Below, in pieces: positions 15,309 to 23,684 of a DNA stretch of 31,549 nucleotides. This DNA comes from DASVXQ01 sp046727955. Its GTDB lineage: Bacteria; Actinomycetota; CALGFH01. Each line of letters begins with the position of its first letter. The first letter of the stretch is position 1. Below the pieces are notes generated by a model. The model ran no database searches. It saw only the letters and a program-made list of their open reading frames with translations, and was not told the DNA's origin. Location: positions 1 through 31,549 of the forward strand of contig JBKPDO010000179.1 of NCBI GenBank assembly GCA_046727955.1. Reading direction: 5' to 3'. Both the position numbers and the translations under genes were made by a program.

Positions 15309-15878
15309 TCAGCCGACCTCCCGAGGCTCGGGGATACGCTGGGCCAGCCCGGCGAGGCGCAGCTCGTACTCGGGCGACTGCAGCCCCTCAGCCCACATGA
15401 TCAGGGCGTCCTCACCCGTCTCGGCGTAGTAGTTCTTGCGGATGCCGACCGGCGCGAAGCCGAACTGTTGGTAGAGCCCCTGGGCCGCGCGATTGGCCAC
15501 CCTGACCTCGAGCGTGCAGGCGGTCGCCCCGCGGCGCCTGGCCTCGCTGATCAGCGCGAACAGCAGGCGCGAGGCGACCTTGCGGCGATGGGCGTTCGGG
15601 TCCACCGCGATGTTGGTGACGTGCGCCTCGTCGCCGAACACCATCAGCCCGGCGTAGCCCACCACCCGGCGGTGTGCCCGGGCCACGATGTAGAACCTGG
15701 TGGACCGCTGCACGATCTCCGACAGGAACAGCGTCATCGTCCAGGGCCGCGGATAGACCCGCCGCTCGATGTCGAGCACCTGGTGCAGGTGGCGGCGGCG
15801 CATGGGGACCAGCTCGACGGCGAGCGGCAGGCGCGGGTCGTCGAGCCAGTTGCTGCGGGGCGGGAAGAGGGTGGCCAT
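15309..15878 (-). CDS. rimI: RimI-type GNAT N-acetyltransferase
   Basis: A 189-residue GNAT enzyme expected to acetylate the N-terminus of ribosomal protein S18 or other proteins. The acetyl-CoA region reads VTNIAVDPNAHRRKVASRLL, where the usual Q/R-x-x-G-x-G/A is R-R-K-V-A-S, so both small glycine positions differ. TCTLEVRVANRAAQGLYQQFGFAPVGIRKNYY is the standard C-terminal block. The gene sits between tsaB and tsaD with gaps of 3 and 0 bases, the classic arrangement. About 35 extra residues at the C-terminus are unremarkable. Confidence 0.92.
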   Translation of the reverse strand: MATLFPPRSNWLDDPRLPLAVELVPMRRRHLHQVLDIERRVYPRPWTMTLFLSEIVQRSTRFYIVARAHRRVVGYAGLMVFGDEAHVTNIAVDPNAHRRKVASRLLFALISEARRRGATACTLEVRVANRAAQGLYQQFGFAPVGIRKNYYAETGEDALIMWAEGLQSPEYELRLAGLAQRIPEPREVG

Positions 15879-15881
15879 CGA

Positions 15882-16637
15882 TCATGCTCCCACGAAGGCC
15901 GCCTGGCCGGTCCGGGGACCGCCGGCGGCCGCGCGCTCGGCGGCGAGCCGGCGCTCGACAGATGGGTCGACGTCGGGGCGCCGCAGGTAGAGCGGGCGAA
16001 CCTCGAACGGCTGGGTGACCTCGCCGCGCTGCAGGCGCGTCAGCGCCAGCTCGATCAGGGACTCCGCCGAGGGCGCCGCACGGTCGGGGCCCGCCAGCTC
16101 GACCGCCTCGCCCAGGCGCTCGAAGGTCGCCGCGTAGCGCAGCGCGCCCTCACCGCACAGCAGCACCGGCTCGCCAAGCGCTCCCAGCTCGGCGGCCAGC
16201 TCCTCCGGGCGCAGCACCCGATAGCCGGTGACCCGCTCGACGCCAGCGGTGGCGGGCCGGTAGCTGGCGCTGAACAGCTCGCCGCGGCGGCCGTCGATCG
16301 CCGCGCAGACCAGCCGGCTGCCGTGCCGGCAGGCGAACGCGAGCAGGTCGAGACTGGGCGCCGGCACGACCGGCAGCCGCCACGCCTGTGCCAGCGCCTT
16401 CGCCGAGCTGATCCCCACTCGCAGTCCGGTGAACAGGCCCGGCCCGGTGCCGACCGCAACCCCCGCGAGCGCGGCGTGGTCGAGGCCGGCGTGCTCCAGC
16501 ACCTGGCGCACCATGGGCGCGAGCAGCTCCGCGTGCGCCCGGTCGTTGCGGACCGCAATGGCGGCCAGGACGCCGGCCTCTGAGCCAGCGGCGACGCTGG
16601 TGACTGGGGTCGCGGTGTCGATGCCGAGGACGAACAA
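15882..16637 (-). CDS. tsaB: tRNA t6A dimerisation subunit TsaB
   Basis: A 251-residue partner of TsaD with an inactive ASKHA fold. FVLGIDTATPVTSVA, NDRAHAELLAPMV, GVAVGTGPGLFTGLRVGISSAKALA and IDGRRGELFSA are the conserved segments. The start is a TTG at 16637 with AAAGAGG eight bases upstream, placing the family N-terminus at residue 2; a GTG at 16685 would add 16 residues (PQYESQIDRK...) with no resemblance. It is the first gene of tsaB-rimI-tsaD; its usual upstream partner tsaE has been separated by about 2 kb of inserted genes. Confidence 0.92.
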   Translation of the reverse strand: MFVLGIDTATPVTSVAAGSEAGVLAAIAVRNDRAHAELLAPMVRQVLEHAGLDHAALAGVAVGTGPGLFTGLRVGISSAKALAQAWRLPVVPAPSLDLLAFACRHGSRLVCAAIDGRRGELFSASYRPATAGVERVTGYRVLRPEELAAELGALGEPVLLCGEGALRYAATFERLGEAVELAGPDRAAPSAESLIELALTRLQRGEVTQPFEVRPLYLRRPDVDPSVERRLAAERAAAGGPRTGQAAFVGA

Positions 16638-16756
16638 CGGCGGCGCCTCTTTCTTTCGGTCGATTTGCGACTCGTATTGTGGCACCAGAATGCTGGTCGA
16701 GCACCGGCGCACCACAGGACCGGGAGCCGACCGGTGCCCCACAACGTGACCTGACT

Positions 16757-16927
16757 TCAGGCAGTCGGGACCGAGAGCGCCTTGGCGAAGTGATACTCGA
16801 CGGAGCGGCTCAGATCGTGCAGCTCGCGCGTGCCGGGCGAACGGACGTAGCCGAGGCGCTCGTAGAGGCGGTGGGCATCGGTGAAGCGCGTGTCCGACCA
16901 CAGGTCGACCCGGTGCGCGCCGCGGCG
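16757..16927 (-). pseudogene. GNAT acetyltransferase remnant (C-terminal third only)
   Basis: An open stretch ending at a TGA (16759-16757) encodes GAHRVDLWSDTRFTDAHRLY, then ERLGYVRSPGTRELHDLSRS and VEYHFAKAL. This is the C-terminal block of a GNAT family acetyltransferase. Upstream in this frame the sequence stops resembling the family near 16927, and no acetyl-CoA loop or start codon is present. The N-terminal two thirds are missing, so this is a decayed fragment. It follows the lone nucleotidyltransferase gene. The 16638-16756 stretch between it and tsaB holds nothing recognisable. Confidence 0.8.
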
Positions 16928-16987
16928 GCTCGGACTGCGCCATGTCAGCCAGCGTAGCGAGCGCGGACAGGTGGTCTCGATCGCTCC

Positions 16988-17275
16988 TCAAACGGCGACC
17001 GCCTCGGCCAGGACGCGTGCCCGAATCCGAGACTTGAGGCCGCGGACGGTGACGACATCGACAGGCCGACCGAGCAGGTCCTCGAGATCAACCAAGAGTC
17101 CGGCAAGGTCGAAGAGACTACGTCCAGGGTCGAGGTCGACGAGGAAGTCAACATCACTCCGCTCGTCCGCATCCCCACGTGCAACCGAGCCAAACACGCG
17201 GATGTTGCGAGCCCCATGTTGCGCAGCCGCCACGAGGATCTCACGGCGAAGCCGTCTGACGTCACGGATCGACAT
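16988..17275 (-). CDS. MNT-domain nucleotidyltransferase (MntA-like antitoxin), unpaired
   Basis: A 95-residue minimal nucleotidyltransferase. GS(29-30)-VARGDADERSD(41)VD(43)FLVDL gives the catalytic signature GS-x10-D-x-D. LFDLAGLLVDLEDLLGRPVDVVT and the LAEAV end match the MntA antitoxins of HepT/MntA modules, which inactivate the HEPN RNase toxin by AMPylation. No HEPN gene follows: a TTG overlapping the stop (TTGA) opens a frame beginning RSDRDHLSALATLADMA, which could be a few codons of a lost HepT, and then the GNAT remnant starts. The ATG has GGGAG five bases upstream. Confidence 0.85.
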   Translation of the reverse strand: MSIRDVRRLRREILVAAAQHGARNIRVFGSVARGDADERSDVDFLVDLDPGRSLFDLAGLLVDLEDLLGRPVDVVTVRGLKSRIRARVLAEAVAV

Positions 17276-17443
17276 ACCGGCTCCCGGCGGGCTCACTCGC
17301 CCCTCGCCTCCTCTCCTTACAAGGTCTGTAAATATCGCCGTACTCGCGTCGTTCTGACCCCATACTGTAGGAAGGCCGGGCGGCGCGGCGCACCCAGTAG
17401 CGACCCTCAACTCAAGTATCGGCCCTGGTAGGAGGAGGAGCCA

Positions 17444-18616
17444 ATGGCGGTGGATCCCAAGACGGCTGCCCATGAGCGGATCGAGCGGGCGAGGGAGCAG
17501 CTGCTGGACCTGAGCCACCGCATCCACGCGCATCCAGAGCTGGCCATGGAGGAGGAGCGGGCCTGCGCCTGGCTGTGCGAGGCCATGAGCGAGGCTGGCT
17601 TCGCGGTCGAGCGGGGTGTCGGCGGCCTGCCCACCGCCTTCGCCGCACGGCGCGGACCGGGCCCGCTGCGCCTGGTGGTCTGCGCCGAGTACGACGCACT
17701 GCCGGCCATCGGCCATGCCTGCGGCCACAACGTCATTGCGGCCATGGCCGCCGGCGCCGGCATCGGTCTGGGCGCCGTCGCCGACGACGTCGGGCTCGAG
17801 GTGACCGTGCTGGGCACCCCGGCAGAGGAAAGCGTTGGCGGCAAGATCATCCTGCTCGACAAGGGCGCCTTCGCCGGCGCGCACGCCGCCATGATGGTCC
17901 ATCCGCACCCCCTCGACGTGGTCGAGCTGCCGGTCATCGCCGTCGACGAGCTCGAGGTCCGCTACCTGGGCAGGGAGGCGCACGCCGCCGCCTTCCCGGA
18001 GCTCGGCGTCAACGCGGCCGACGCCATGGTCGTCGCCCAGACCGCGATCGGCCTGCTGCGCCAGCACCTGCGCCCGACCGACCGGGTGCACGGCATCGTC
18101 ACCAAGGGCGGCGACGCGCCCAACGTGGTGCCCGCGCGCACCGAGGGCACCTGGCTGGTGCGGGCCCACGACCTCGGCGAGCTAGAGGAGGTCGAGGCGA
18201 AGGTGCGGCGCTGCTTCGAGGCCGGGGCGCTCGCTACCGGCGCGGAGCTGGAGCTGACCCTCGCCCATCCTCCCTATGCCGAGATGCACCACGACCCCGG
18301 CCTGGCGGCCGCCTACCGGCGCAACGCCGAGGCGTTGGGCAGGCGCTTCGTGGACGCGGAGAGCCTGCAGCGAGTGGCCGGCTCGACCGACATGGGCAAC
18401 GTCTCGCTTGCGCTGCCTTCTATCCATCCGTCGATCGCGGTCGACTGCCTGCCCGCGGTGAACCACCAGCCGGAGTTCACCGCGCACTGCGTGACCCCGG
18501 CGGCCGACAAGGCGGTCCTCGACGGCGCCGTCGCCATGGCCTGGACCGCCATCGACGCCGCCACCGACGACCGGCTCCGCCAGCGGCTTATGCGGGGGGT
18601 CCGGGGGGCTCCCTAG
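17444..18616 (+). CDS. M20-family metallo-amidohydrolase (AbgB/PM20D2-like)
   Basis: A 390-residue di-metal hydrolase. Metal and catalytic residues lie in CAEYDALPAIGHACGHN (E82, D84, H91, C93, H95) and in TPAEES (E128, E129). RYLGREAHAAAFPELGVNAADAM is the dimerisation/lid region, and STDMGNVS and HCVTP occur late. Close relatives cleave N-acyl amino acids, p-aminobenzoyl-glutamate or dipeptides; the substrate cannot be chosen. A strong AGGAGGAGGAG precedes the ATG. The gene points opposite to the tsa genes on both sides. Its end (RGVRGAP) lies in G-runs; the following 153 bases to tsaE are GC-rich with CGGC repeats and no gene. Confidence 0.88.
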   Translation: MAVDPKTAAHERIERAREQLLDLSHRIHAHPELAMEEERACAWLCEAMSEAGFAVERGVGGLPTAFAARRGPGPLRLVVCAEYDALPAIGHACGHNVIAAMAAGAGIGLGAVADDVGLEVTVLGTPAEESVGGKIILLDKGAFAGAHAAMMVHPHPLDVVELPVIAVDELEVRYLGREAHAAAFPELGVNAADAMVVAQTAIGLLRQHLRPTDRVHGIVTKGGDAPNVVPARTEGTWLVRAHDLGELEEVEAKVRRCFEAGALATGAELELTLAHPPYAEMHHDPGLAAAYRRNAEALGRRFVDAESLQRVAGSTDMGNVSLALPSIHPSIAVDCLPAVNHQPEFTAHCVTPAADKAVLDGAVAMAWTAIDAATDDRLRQRLMRGVRGAP

Positions 18617-18769
18617 CGAGGCCAGGGCCCAGGCACAAGGGCGCCAAGCAAAGCCGAGCGTAGCCCCCCGGTGGATACAGGGTCCGGGCGGCTTCGCAGG
18701 CCCCGGCGGCCAAGGCAGCCAAGGCGGCGAGCTGACGGCGTGACGGCGGCCCGGCGGCCCGGCGGCGGT

Positions 18770-19282
18770 CTATCCGGATGCTCTGGGGGCGGGGGCGCGG
18801 AAGCGCTCCAGGGTCTGGCGGACAGCGGGAAGGCGCTCCGACCAGGCGGCGCCGTGGGGGCGCACGTGGATCTCGCGGACCTCGTCGGGACGGACGTGGA
18901 GGCTGACCTCGAGCCAGTCCGGCAGGAGCGCGTCGGCCACCCGGTCCGCCCACTCGACGAACGCCACCGCATCCGCCGGCAGCACCTCCTCCAGACCCAG
19001 GTCCTCCAGCTCCGCCGGGCCGCGCAGGCGGTAGGCGTCGACGTGATAGATCGGGACGTGGCCGTCGTAGACGCGCACGAGCATGAAGGTGGGCGAGACC
19101 ACCGGCTCACCGACCTCGAGCGCGGCCGCGGCGCCTTGGACGAAGCGGGTTTTTCCGGCTCCGAGGTCACCGGTGAGCCCGACCACGTCGCCTGGCTCGA
19201 GCAGGCCGGCCAGGGCGGCGGCGATCGCCTTGGTGGCGGCCTCGTCGGGTGCTTCGAGCAGCAGCTCGTCGTCGGTGCTCAT
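18770..19282 (-). CDS. tsaE: tRNA t6A ATPase subunit TsaE
   Basis: A 170-residue P-loop ATPase that drives turnover of the TsaB-TsaD complex. Walker A is GDLGAGKT (38-45); VVSPTFMLVRVY, HVDAYRL and VAFVEWADRV (Walker B side) are family hallmarks. Length is slightly above the usual 150. It follows the uracil-DNA glycosylase by 18 bases. In most actinobacteria tsaE leads straight into tsaB; here the M20 gene and the MNT/GNAT island intervene. Confidence 0.95.
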   Translation of the reverse strand: MSTDDELLLEAPDEAATKAIAAALAGLLEPGDVVGLTGDLGAGKTRFVQGAAAALEVGEPVVSPTFMLVRVYDGHVPIYHVDAYRLRGPAELEDLGLEEVLPADAVAFVEWADRVADALLPDWLEVSLHVRPDEVREIHVRPHGAAWSERLPAVRQTLERFRAPAPRASG

Positions 19283-19300
19283 GGAGTCGGTGCCTATGGA

Positions 19301-20047
19301 TCAGAACAGGCCGAGCTGCTCGCCCTCGGACTCCGCGTCCTCGGGCTCCGCGGGCTCCACGTCGTCGGCAGCAGCGGTGGGACCCGAGGTGGCCACGACC
19401 GCGCGGGCGGCGCCGGGCGGGTCGCGAGGCTCGGTGGGCCCCGTGGGCTCGGTGGGTGCGGGACGCTGCTCCTGGAGCAGGCCGGCGAGGGCCTGGAAGT
19501 CGTCCTGCATGCCCTTGAGGGTGCGGTTCTCGGCGCGGCCGCTGGTGTCCGCTCGCAGGGCGGCCGAGGGGTGGAAGGTCGGCAGCAGCACGCGGCCCTG
19601 AAACGGGTAGGTGCGCCCGCGCAGCCGCGTGATCCCGGTGCTCGTCTCGAGCAGCGTCTTGGACGCGAAGTTGCCAAGGGTGACGATGACCTTGGGATCG
19701 ATAATGCGGATCTGCCCGTCCAGCCAGTCGCGGCATGCGGCGATCTCGTCCGCCTGTGGATCGCGGTTGCCGGGAGGGCGACTTTTTACGACATTGCAGA
19801 TATAGACGTCTTCGCGACGCAGGCCGATGCCGGCGAGCAGCCGGTTGAGAAGCTGCCCGGAGGGACCTACGAACGGCAGGCCCTGCCGATCCTCGTGGTA
19901 GCCAGGCGCCTCGCCCACGAACATGAGGTCGGCGTCCGGATTGCCGTCGCCGAAGACCACCTGCGTGCGGCTGCTGCTCAGGCGGCAGCGGGTGCAGGTC
20001 GCGGCCAAGGCGGCGAGCTGCTCGAGGTCGCTGATCTGCTCCGACAT
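19301..20047 (-). CDS. Family 4 uracil-DNA glycosylase (iron-sulfur)
   Basis: A 248-residue DNA repair enzyme removing uracil. Four cysteines for a 4Fe-4S cluster are C18, C21, C84 and C105. Active-site motifs are GEAPG (45-49), GLPFVGPSG and LLPTFHPSAAL (HPS 159-161). After residue 195 comes a Pro/Thr/Glu/Ala-rich disordered tail that ends exactly in EQLGLF. QLxLF is the consensus by which bacterial repair proteins bind the DNA sliding clamp, so the tail probably tethers the enzyme to the replisome. The ATG overlaps the fmdB stop by one base (TGATG). Confidence 0.93.
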   Translation of the reverse strand: MSEQISDLEQLAALAATCTRCRLSSSRTQVVFGDGNPDADLMFVGEAPGYHEDRQGLPFVGPSGQLLNRLLAGIGLRREDVYICNVVKSRPPGNRDPQADEIAACRDWLDGQIRIIDPKVIVTLGNFASKTLLETSTGITRLRGRTYPFQGRVLLPTFHPSAALRADTSGRAENRTLKGMQDDFQALAGLLQEQRPAPTEPTGPTEPRDPPGAARAVVATSGPTAAADDVEPAEPEDAESEGEQLGLF

Positions 20048-20253
20048 CAGCAGTTCCCGCAGGCGCCGCCACAGCAGCCGCCGGTGGGCGCCGCGGCGCC
20101 GTCGCCGCCGCGAGGGGCGGCGAACACGCTCAGCAGCCGGCGCACCTGGCTTGCCCCGCACACCGGGCAGCTCGCCTGGTCGGCGCGGCCGGCGGCGACC
20201 AGCGACTCGAACTGGTGCTCGCATTCGGCGCAGCGGTACTCGTAGAGCGGCAC
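20047..20253 (-). CDS. FmdB-family zinc-ribbon protein
   Basis: A 68-residue protein with PLYEYRCAECEHQFE and CPVCG, the two CxxC knuckles of FmdB-type zinc ribbons. The C-terminus is Gly/Cys-rich (GGCCGGACGNC), as often seen in the family. Function is poorly known. GTG 20253 was preferred to GTG 20259 because GGGGGAG then lies five bases upstream and the protein begins MPLYEYRC like its relatives. It overlaps the glycosylase start by one base. Confidence 0.85.
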   Translation of the reverse strand: MPLYEYRCAECEHQFESLVAAGRADQASCPVCGASQVRRLLSVFAAPRGGDGAAAPTGGCCGGACGNC

Positions 20254-20323
20254 GCTCACTCCCCCTTCATATCGACCACAGGCCGAGTCGGCGGCGGCCG
20301 GGGTCTCCTGGAGAGAAGGCTAT

Positions 20324-20365
20324 CAGGCTCGGGCGACCAGGCTCGGGCGACCAGGCTCGGGCGAC
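20324..20365. repeat. 14-bp tandem repeat, three copies
   Basis: CAGGCTCGGGCGAC is repeated three times without error in the gap between the P1 peptidase stop and fmdB. The length is not a multiple of three, in keeping with a noncoding position. Confidence 0.92.
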
Positions 20366-20395
20366 ACGCACGCCAAAGCTGAGCGCACGGAGGGC

Positions 20396-21364
20396 TCACG
20401 TCCCTACAGAGCCGGTCCAGGCAGGGATGCCGGCCACGGGCGCGGCGGCCTGGACCCCTGCCCTGATAGCGGCGGCCAGCGCCTCCTCGGCAAGCACCGC
20501 CACCAGGTCCATTGCGGCGCTGACGCGCGGCAGCGCCAGCGCGAACACGGCGTCGCCGTCGTAGCTGGTGTGCACCGGACGGATGGCCCGCGCCATGCCG
20601 TCGTGGGCCTGCACGGCGACCCGGTGGACCTCGGTCTTGGTCAGGGCGGCGTTGGTGGCGACCAGGCCGAGCGTGGTGCTGCCGCCGGGCGGGACGGGCG
20701 CGGGCAGGACCGCCTCCCCGGCCGCCTCCGGCCCCACCAGGCGGCTGCGCAGCGCGGCCGCCGCGCCCCCTGGCACGCGCGCGCCGGCGAGCACCGTGCC
20801 GTCCTCGTCCAGCACGTCTCCACCGGCGTTGACCGCCGCGATGGCGCCGACCGCGAGCTGCCCGATGCTCCGCACCGCGTAGCCGAGCCCGCCCTTCATC
20901 ATGTAATCAGGACCGGCCGCCTTGCCGACCGTTGCGCCCGTGCCGGCGCCGACGTTGCCCATGGGGCCGCCCGCGGCGCTGGCCGCGACGCAGGCGGCCT
21001 CGCCCTCGGCCGGTCCCGGCCGGGCATGCCAGTCGCCCACGGCGAGATCGAACAGCACGGCGGCGGGGACGATCGGGATGGGACCACCGAAGCGGTCATA
21101 GCCGATGCCGGACCGCTCGCACCAGTCGACCACGCCCTGGGCGGCCGCGAGCCCGAAGGCGCTGCCGCCCGTGAGCAGGACGGCGGAGACCGACTCGATG
21201 TGCGCCTGCGGCTGCAGCAGGTCGGTCTCCCTGGTGCCGGGGCCGCCACCGCGAACGGCCACCGAGGCGACGTTGCCGGGCGGCGGGACCACCACGGTGC
21301 AGCCGGTAAGACCCACCGGGTCGGTCCAGTGGCCGACCGCCAGGTCGTCGATGCCCAGCGCCAT
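20396..21364 (-). CDS. P1-family (S58, DmpA-like) peptidase
   Basis: A 322-residue Ntn-fold self-processing hydrolase. VGHWTDPVGLTGCTVVV opens it; LLTGGSAFGLAAAQGVVDW, GPMGNVGAGTGATVGK and GLGYAVRSIGQLAVGAIAAVN are family blocks. The autocleavage site should be at GGSTTLGLVATNAALTK, with T230 (or S229) becoming the N-terminal nucleophile; most relatives have N-T at this point. DmpA-type enzymes release N-terminal residues from peptides or act on beta-peptides; here the substrate is unknown. The ATG is two bases after the hydrolase stop, so it is the last gene of that run. Confidence 0.9.
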   Translation of the reverse strand: MALGIDDLAVGHWTDPVGLTGCTVVVPPPGNVASVAVRGGGPGTRETDLLQPQAHIESVSAVLLTGGSAFGLAAAQGVVDWCERSGIGYDRFGGPIPIVPAAVLFDLAVGDWHARPGPAEGEAACVAASAAGGPMGNVGAGTGATVGKAAGPDYMMKGGLGYAVRSIGQLAVGAIAAVNAGGDVLDEDGTVLAGARVPGGAAAALRSRLVGPEAAGEAVLPAPVPPGGSTTLGLVATNAALTKTEVHRVAVQAHDGMARAIRPVHTSYDGDAVFALALPRVSAAMDLVAVLAEEALAAAIRAGVQAAAPVAGIPAWTGSVGT

Positions 21365-21366
21365 GG

Positions 21367-22485
21367 CTACCGCGCCCGCCCGCCGCCGCCTCCGCGGGCG
21401 ACGCGCGGCCTACGGCGGCGCGAGGAGCCGCCGAGGACGTCACGGGCGAAAGCGGTCAGCTCGGTGTTGAACAGCTCGTGCTTCTCGACGAAGGCCATGT
21501 GTCCGGCGTCCTCGAGCACCAGCAGGCGGGCGCCCTGGATCTTGGAGGCCATGTGGCGCGCGGACGCCGGCGGGGTGAGGCGGTCCTTGTCCCCGACCAC
21601 GATCAGGGTGGGCACGTCGATGTGCTCGAGGACCTCGGAGTGGTCGAAGTTGATCAGGCTCGGGAATACCTTGGCCCACACCTCGACGTCGGTGCTGGCC
21701 AGCAGGCGGTCGGTGAATGCCACCTGGCTCGGCGAGGGGCTGGAGCCGAAGCCGAACAGCCGGGTGCCGAGGTAGCCGAGGTCGCTGCCGCGGCGGCGGA
21801 GCTGCTGGGCCCGCATGGGGTCCTGCCCGATGAAGCGGAACGCGGCGGTGATCACCGCGCGCTGGAACTGCGCGGCGCCCCTGGAGGTGAGCGATGCGGT
21901 CATGCCGCGCACGGCGTCCATGTAGGTGGAGTCGACCAGCACCAGACCGGCGACGCGCCGCCCGAGCTCGTCTGGGAAGAGCGCGGCGAACTGCAGCGCG
22001 GCCATGCCGGCCATGGAGTGGGCGATCACCACTACGCGCTGCTCGCCGGTCCAGTCGATCACCACCCGCAGGTCGCGGGCGAACGCGGCCAGCGAGTAGT
22101 CGTCCCTGCGGGGCTGGCCGGAGCGGCCGTGACCGCGCTGGTCGAAGAAGACGCAGCGGAACTCGGCCGGCAGGTCGCGCCGCTGGTAGTGCCAGGCGTC
22201 CTGGGTGAGCGAGAAGCCATGAGAGAACACCAGGCAGGGACCGGAGCCGAGCTCCTCCACGCACAGCCTGGTGCCGTCGAAGCTGGTGACCGAAGCACGG
22301 GCGCCGCGCAGCCCGCCGAACGGCTCGATCGCCTCGGAATCCTCGCGCCGGCGATCGTGCCCCACCAGCGCCCGCTCGACCGCCAGTCCGGCGCCGAGCC
22401 CGAGCGCCACGCCGCCCGCGGCCAGCCCGATGCCCCGGGCCGTCAATGATGGCTTGACCACCTTCTTCTTGCCCCGTTCCGCCAT
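21367..22485 (-). CDS. Alpha/beta hydrolase with N-terminal membrane anchor
   Basis: A 372-residue hydrolase. Residues 17-40 (RGIGLAAGGVALGLGAGLAV) after a basic start form a membrane anchor. HGFSLTQDAW is the oxyanion loop, FDQRGHGRSG the following strand, and the nucleophile S157 sits in AHSMAG, where the first glycine of the usual GxSxG is alanine. GDKDRLTPP supplies the acid and EDAGHMAF the histidine. A hydrolase of this type sits between alr and tsaE in many actinobacteria; its substrate is unknown. The start overlaps the alr stop (TAATG). The C-terminus is Arg/Gly-rich. Confidence 0.88.
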   Translation of the reverse strand: MAERGKKKVVKPSLTARGIGLAAGGVALGLGAGLAVERALVGHDRRREDSEAIEPFGGLRGARASVTSFDGTRLCVEELGSGPCLVFSHGFSLTQDAWHYQRRDLPAEFRCVFFDQRGHGRSGQPRRDDYSLAAFARDLRVVIDWTGEQRVVVIAHSMAGMAALQFAALFPDELGRRVAGLVLVDSTYMDAVRGMTASLTSRGAAQFQRAVITAAFRFIGQDPMRAQQLRRRGSDLGYLGTRLFGFGSSPSPSQVAFTDRLLASTDVEVWAKVFPSLINFDHSEVLEHIDVPTLIVVGDKDRLTPPASARHMASKIQGARLLVLEDAGHMAFVEKHELFNTELTAFARDVLGGSSRRRRPRVARGGGGGRAR

Positions 22486-23684
22486 TACCCGGGCGCCTCC
22501 CCGGTGAGCACCCGCCGGCCGCCCTGGCCGGAATGGCTGCCGTGATAGTGCACTCGAGGCAGCCGCGGCGACAGGCCACAGGTCACTTCGTAGTCGATCG
22601 AGTCGAGCGCCAGCGCCCACTCCGCCACCCCCGGCTCACCCCGGGCCGGGTCCCCGAGCAGGGTTGCCACCTCCCCCACCCCTATCGGGACGTCGCCGAC
22701 GTCGACCATCAGCTGGTCCATGGTGATAGTGCCGACTTGGGGGAAATCCTGCTCGCGCAGGCGCACGCGGATCCGCCCCGAGAGCCCGCGGCGTGCCCCG
22801 TCGGCATAGCCGAGCGGCAGCGTGACGATCCGGGTGCGGCGCGGCGCGGCCCAGCGATGCCCGTAGGAGACCCGCTCCCCCGCCTCGACGGTGCGAACCG
22901 CGGTGACCGCCCCGCGCAGGGCGAGCGCGGGGCGCAGGCGCTCGCGGACCGCGCCCGTCAGGGCTGGGGCGGGCGCCAGCCCGTACAGCTCGATGCCGGC
23001 GCGCACCAGGTCGAAGCGGGCGTCCTCGCGCAGCGTCGCGCCGGCGCTGTTGGCCAGGTGGCGCCAGCGAGGCTGCAGGCCAGCCGCCGCTGTGGCGGCG
23101 AGGACCTCGGCGAAGGCCTCGAGCTGGCCATCGGTGGTGGCGGACTTGTCCGGCTCGTCGGCCACGGCGAAGTGGCTCCACAGGCCCTCGACTTCGAGTC
23201 CCGGCTCGGCCAGGGCGAGCTTGACCAGGTGGGGGAGGTCGGCTGGCAGGCAGCCCTGGCGGTGCATGCCGGTGTCGACCTTGAGGTGGGCCGCCACCGG
23301 GCGACCGGCCGTGCGCCCTGCCCGGCCGAACACCCGCACGCCCGCCTCGGTGCAGAGCGTGACCGCGATCCCGTGCTCCGCGCAGGCGTCGGCCGCGGCC
23401 GGGTGCGGCTCGGAGAGGATCAGGATCCCGCTGGAGAGGCCAGCCTGGCGCAGGACCAGCGCCTCCTCGACCAGCGCCACCCCGAGCCAGGAGGTGCCTG
23501 CCGCCGCCGCCGCTCGCGCCACGGGCACCGCGCCGTGGCCGTAACCGTCGGCCTTGACCACCGCCATCAGGCGGGCGGGAGCGACCTCGGCGACGAGGGT
23601 GCGGACATTGTGCGCGATCGCGTCCAGATCGACCTCGATCCAGGCGGGCCGCAGCCCCGGCCAGGGTCGCGGCGTCTCGCTCAC
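22485..23684 (-). CDS. alr: Alanine racemase
   Basis: A PLP enzyme of 399 residues making D-alanine for peptidoglycan. The PLP lysine is K44 in AVVKADGYGHG, and the second base is the tyrosine of SYGHRW. HLKVDTGMHRQG, HLANSAG, RAGIELYGLAP and ITMDQLMVDVG are all in place. Two GTG codons (23687, 23684) stand together; 23684 overlaps the nnr stop in the GTGA form used throughout this operon and was chosen. The last 15 residues are Gly-rich. Confidence 0.96.
   Translation of the reverse strand: MSETPRPWPGLRPAWIEVDLDAIAHNVRTLVAEVAPARLMAVVKADGYGHGAVPVARAAAAAGTSWLGVALVEEALVLRQAGLSSGILILSEPHPAAADACAEHGIAVTLCTEAGVRVFGRAGRTAGRPVAAHLKVDTGMHRQGCLPADLPHLVKLALAEPGLEVEGLWSHFAVADEPDKSATTDGQLEAFAEVLAATAAAGLQPRWRHLANSAGATLREDARFDLVRAGIELYGLAPAPALTGAVRERLRPALALRGAVTAVRTVEAGERVSYGHRWAAPRRTRIVTLPLGYADGARRGLSGRIRVRLREQDFPQVGTITMDQLMVDVGDVPIGVGEVATLLGDPARGEPGVAEWALALDSIDYEVTCGLSPRLPRVHYHGSHSGQGGRRVLTGEAPG

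Noticed and set aside
14184..16583. A 799-codon plus-strand open frame opposite tsaD, rimI and tsaB
   Set aside because: It runs antisense through three recognised genes, with Arg/Gly/His-rich composition typical of shadow frames.
16685..16991. Extended tsaB starting at 16991
   Set aside because: The added 118 residues overlap the GNAT remnant in another frame and have no family resemblance; TTG 16637 has a ribosome site and the right N-terminus.
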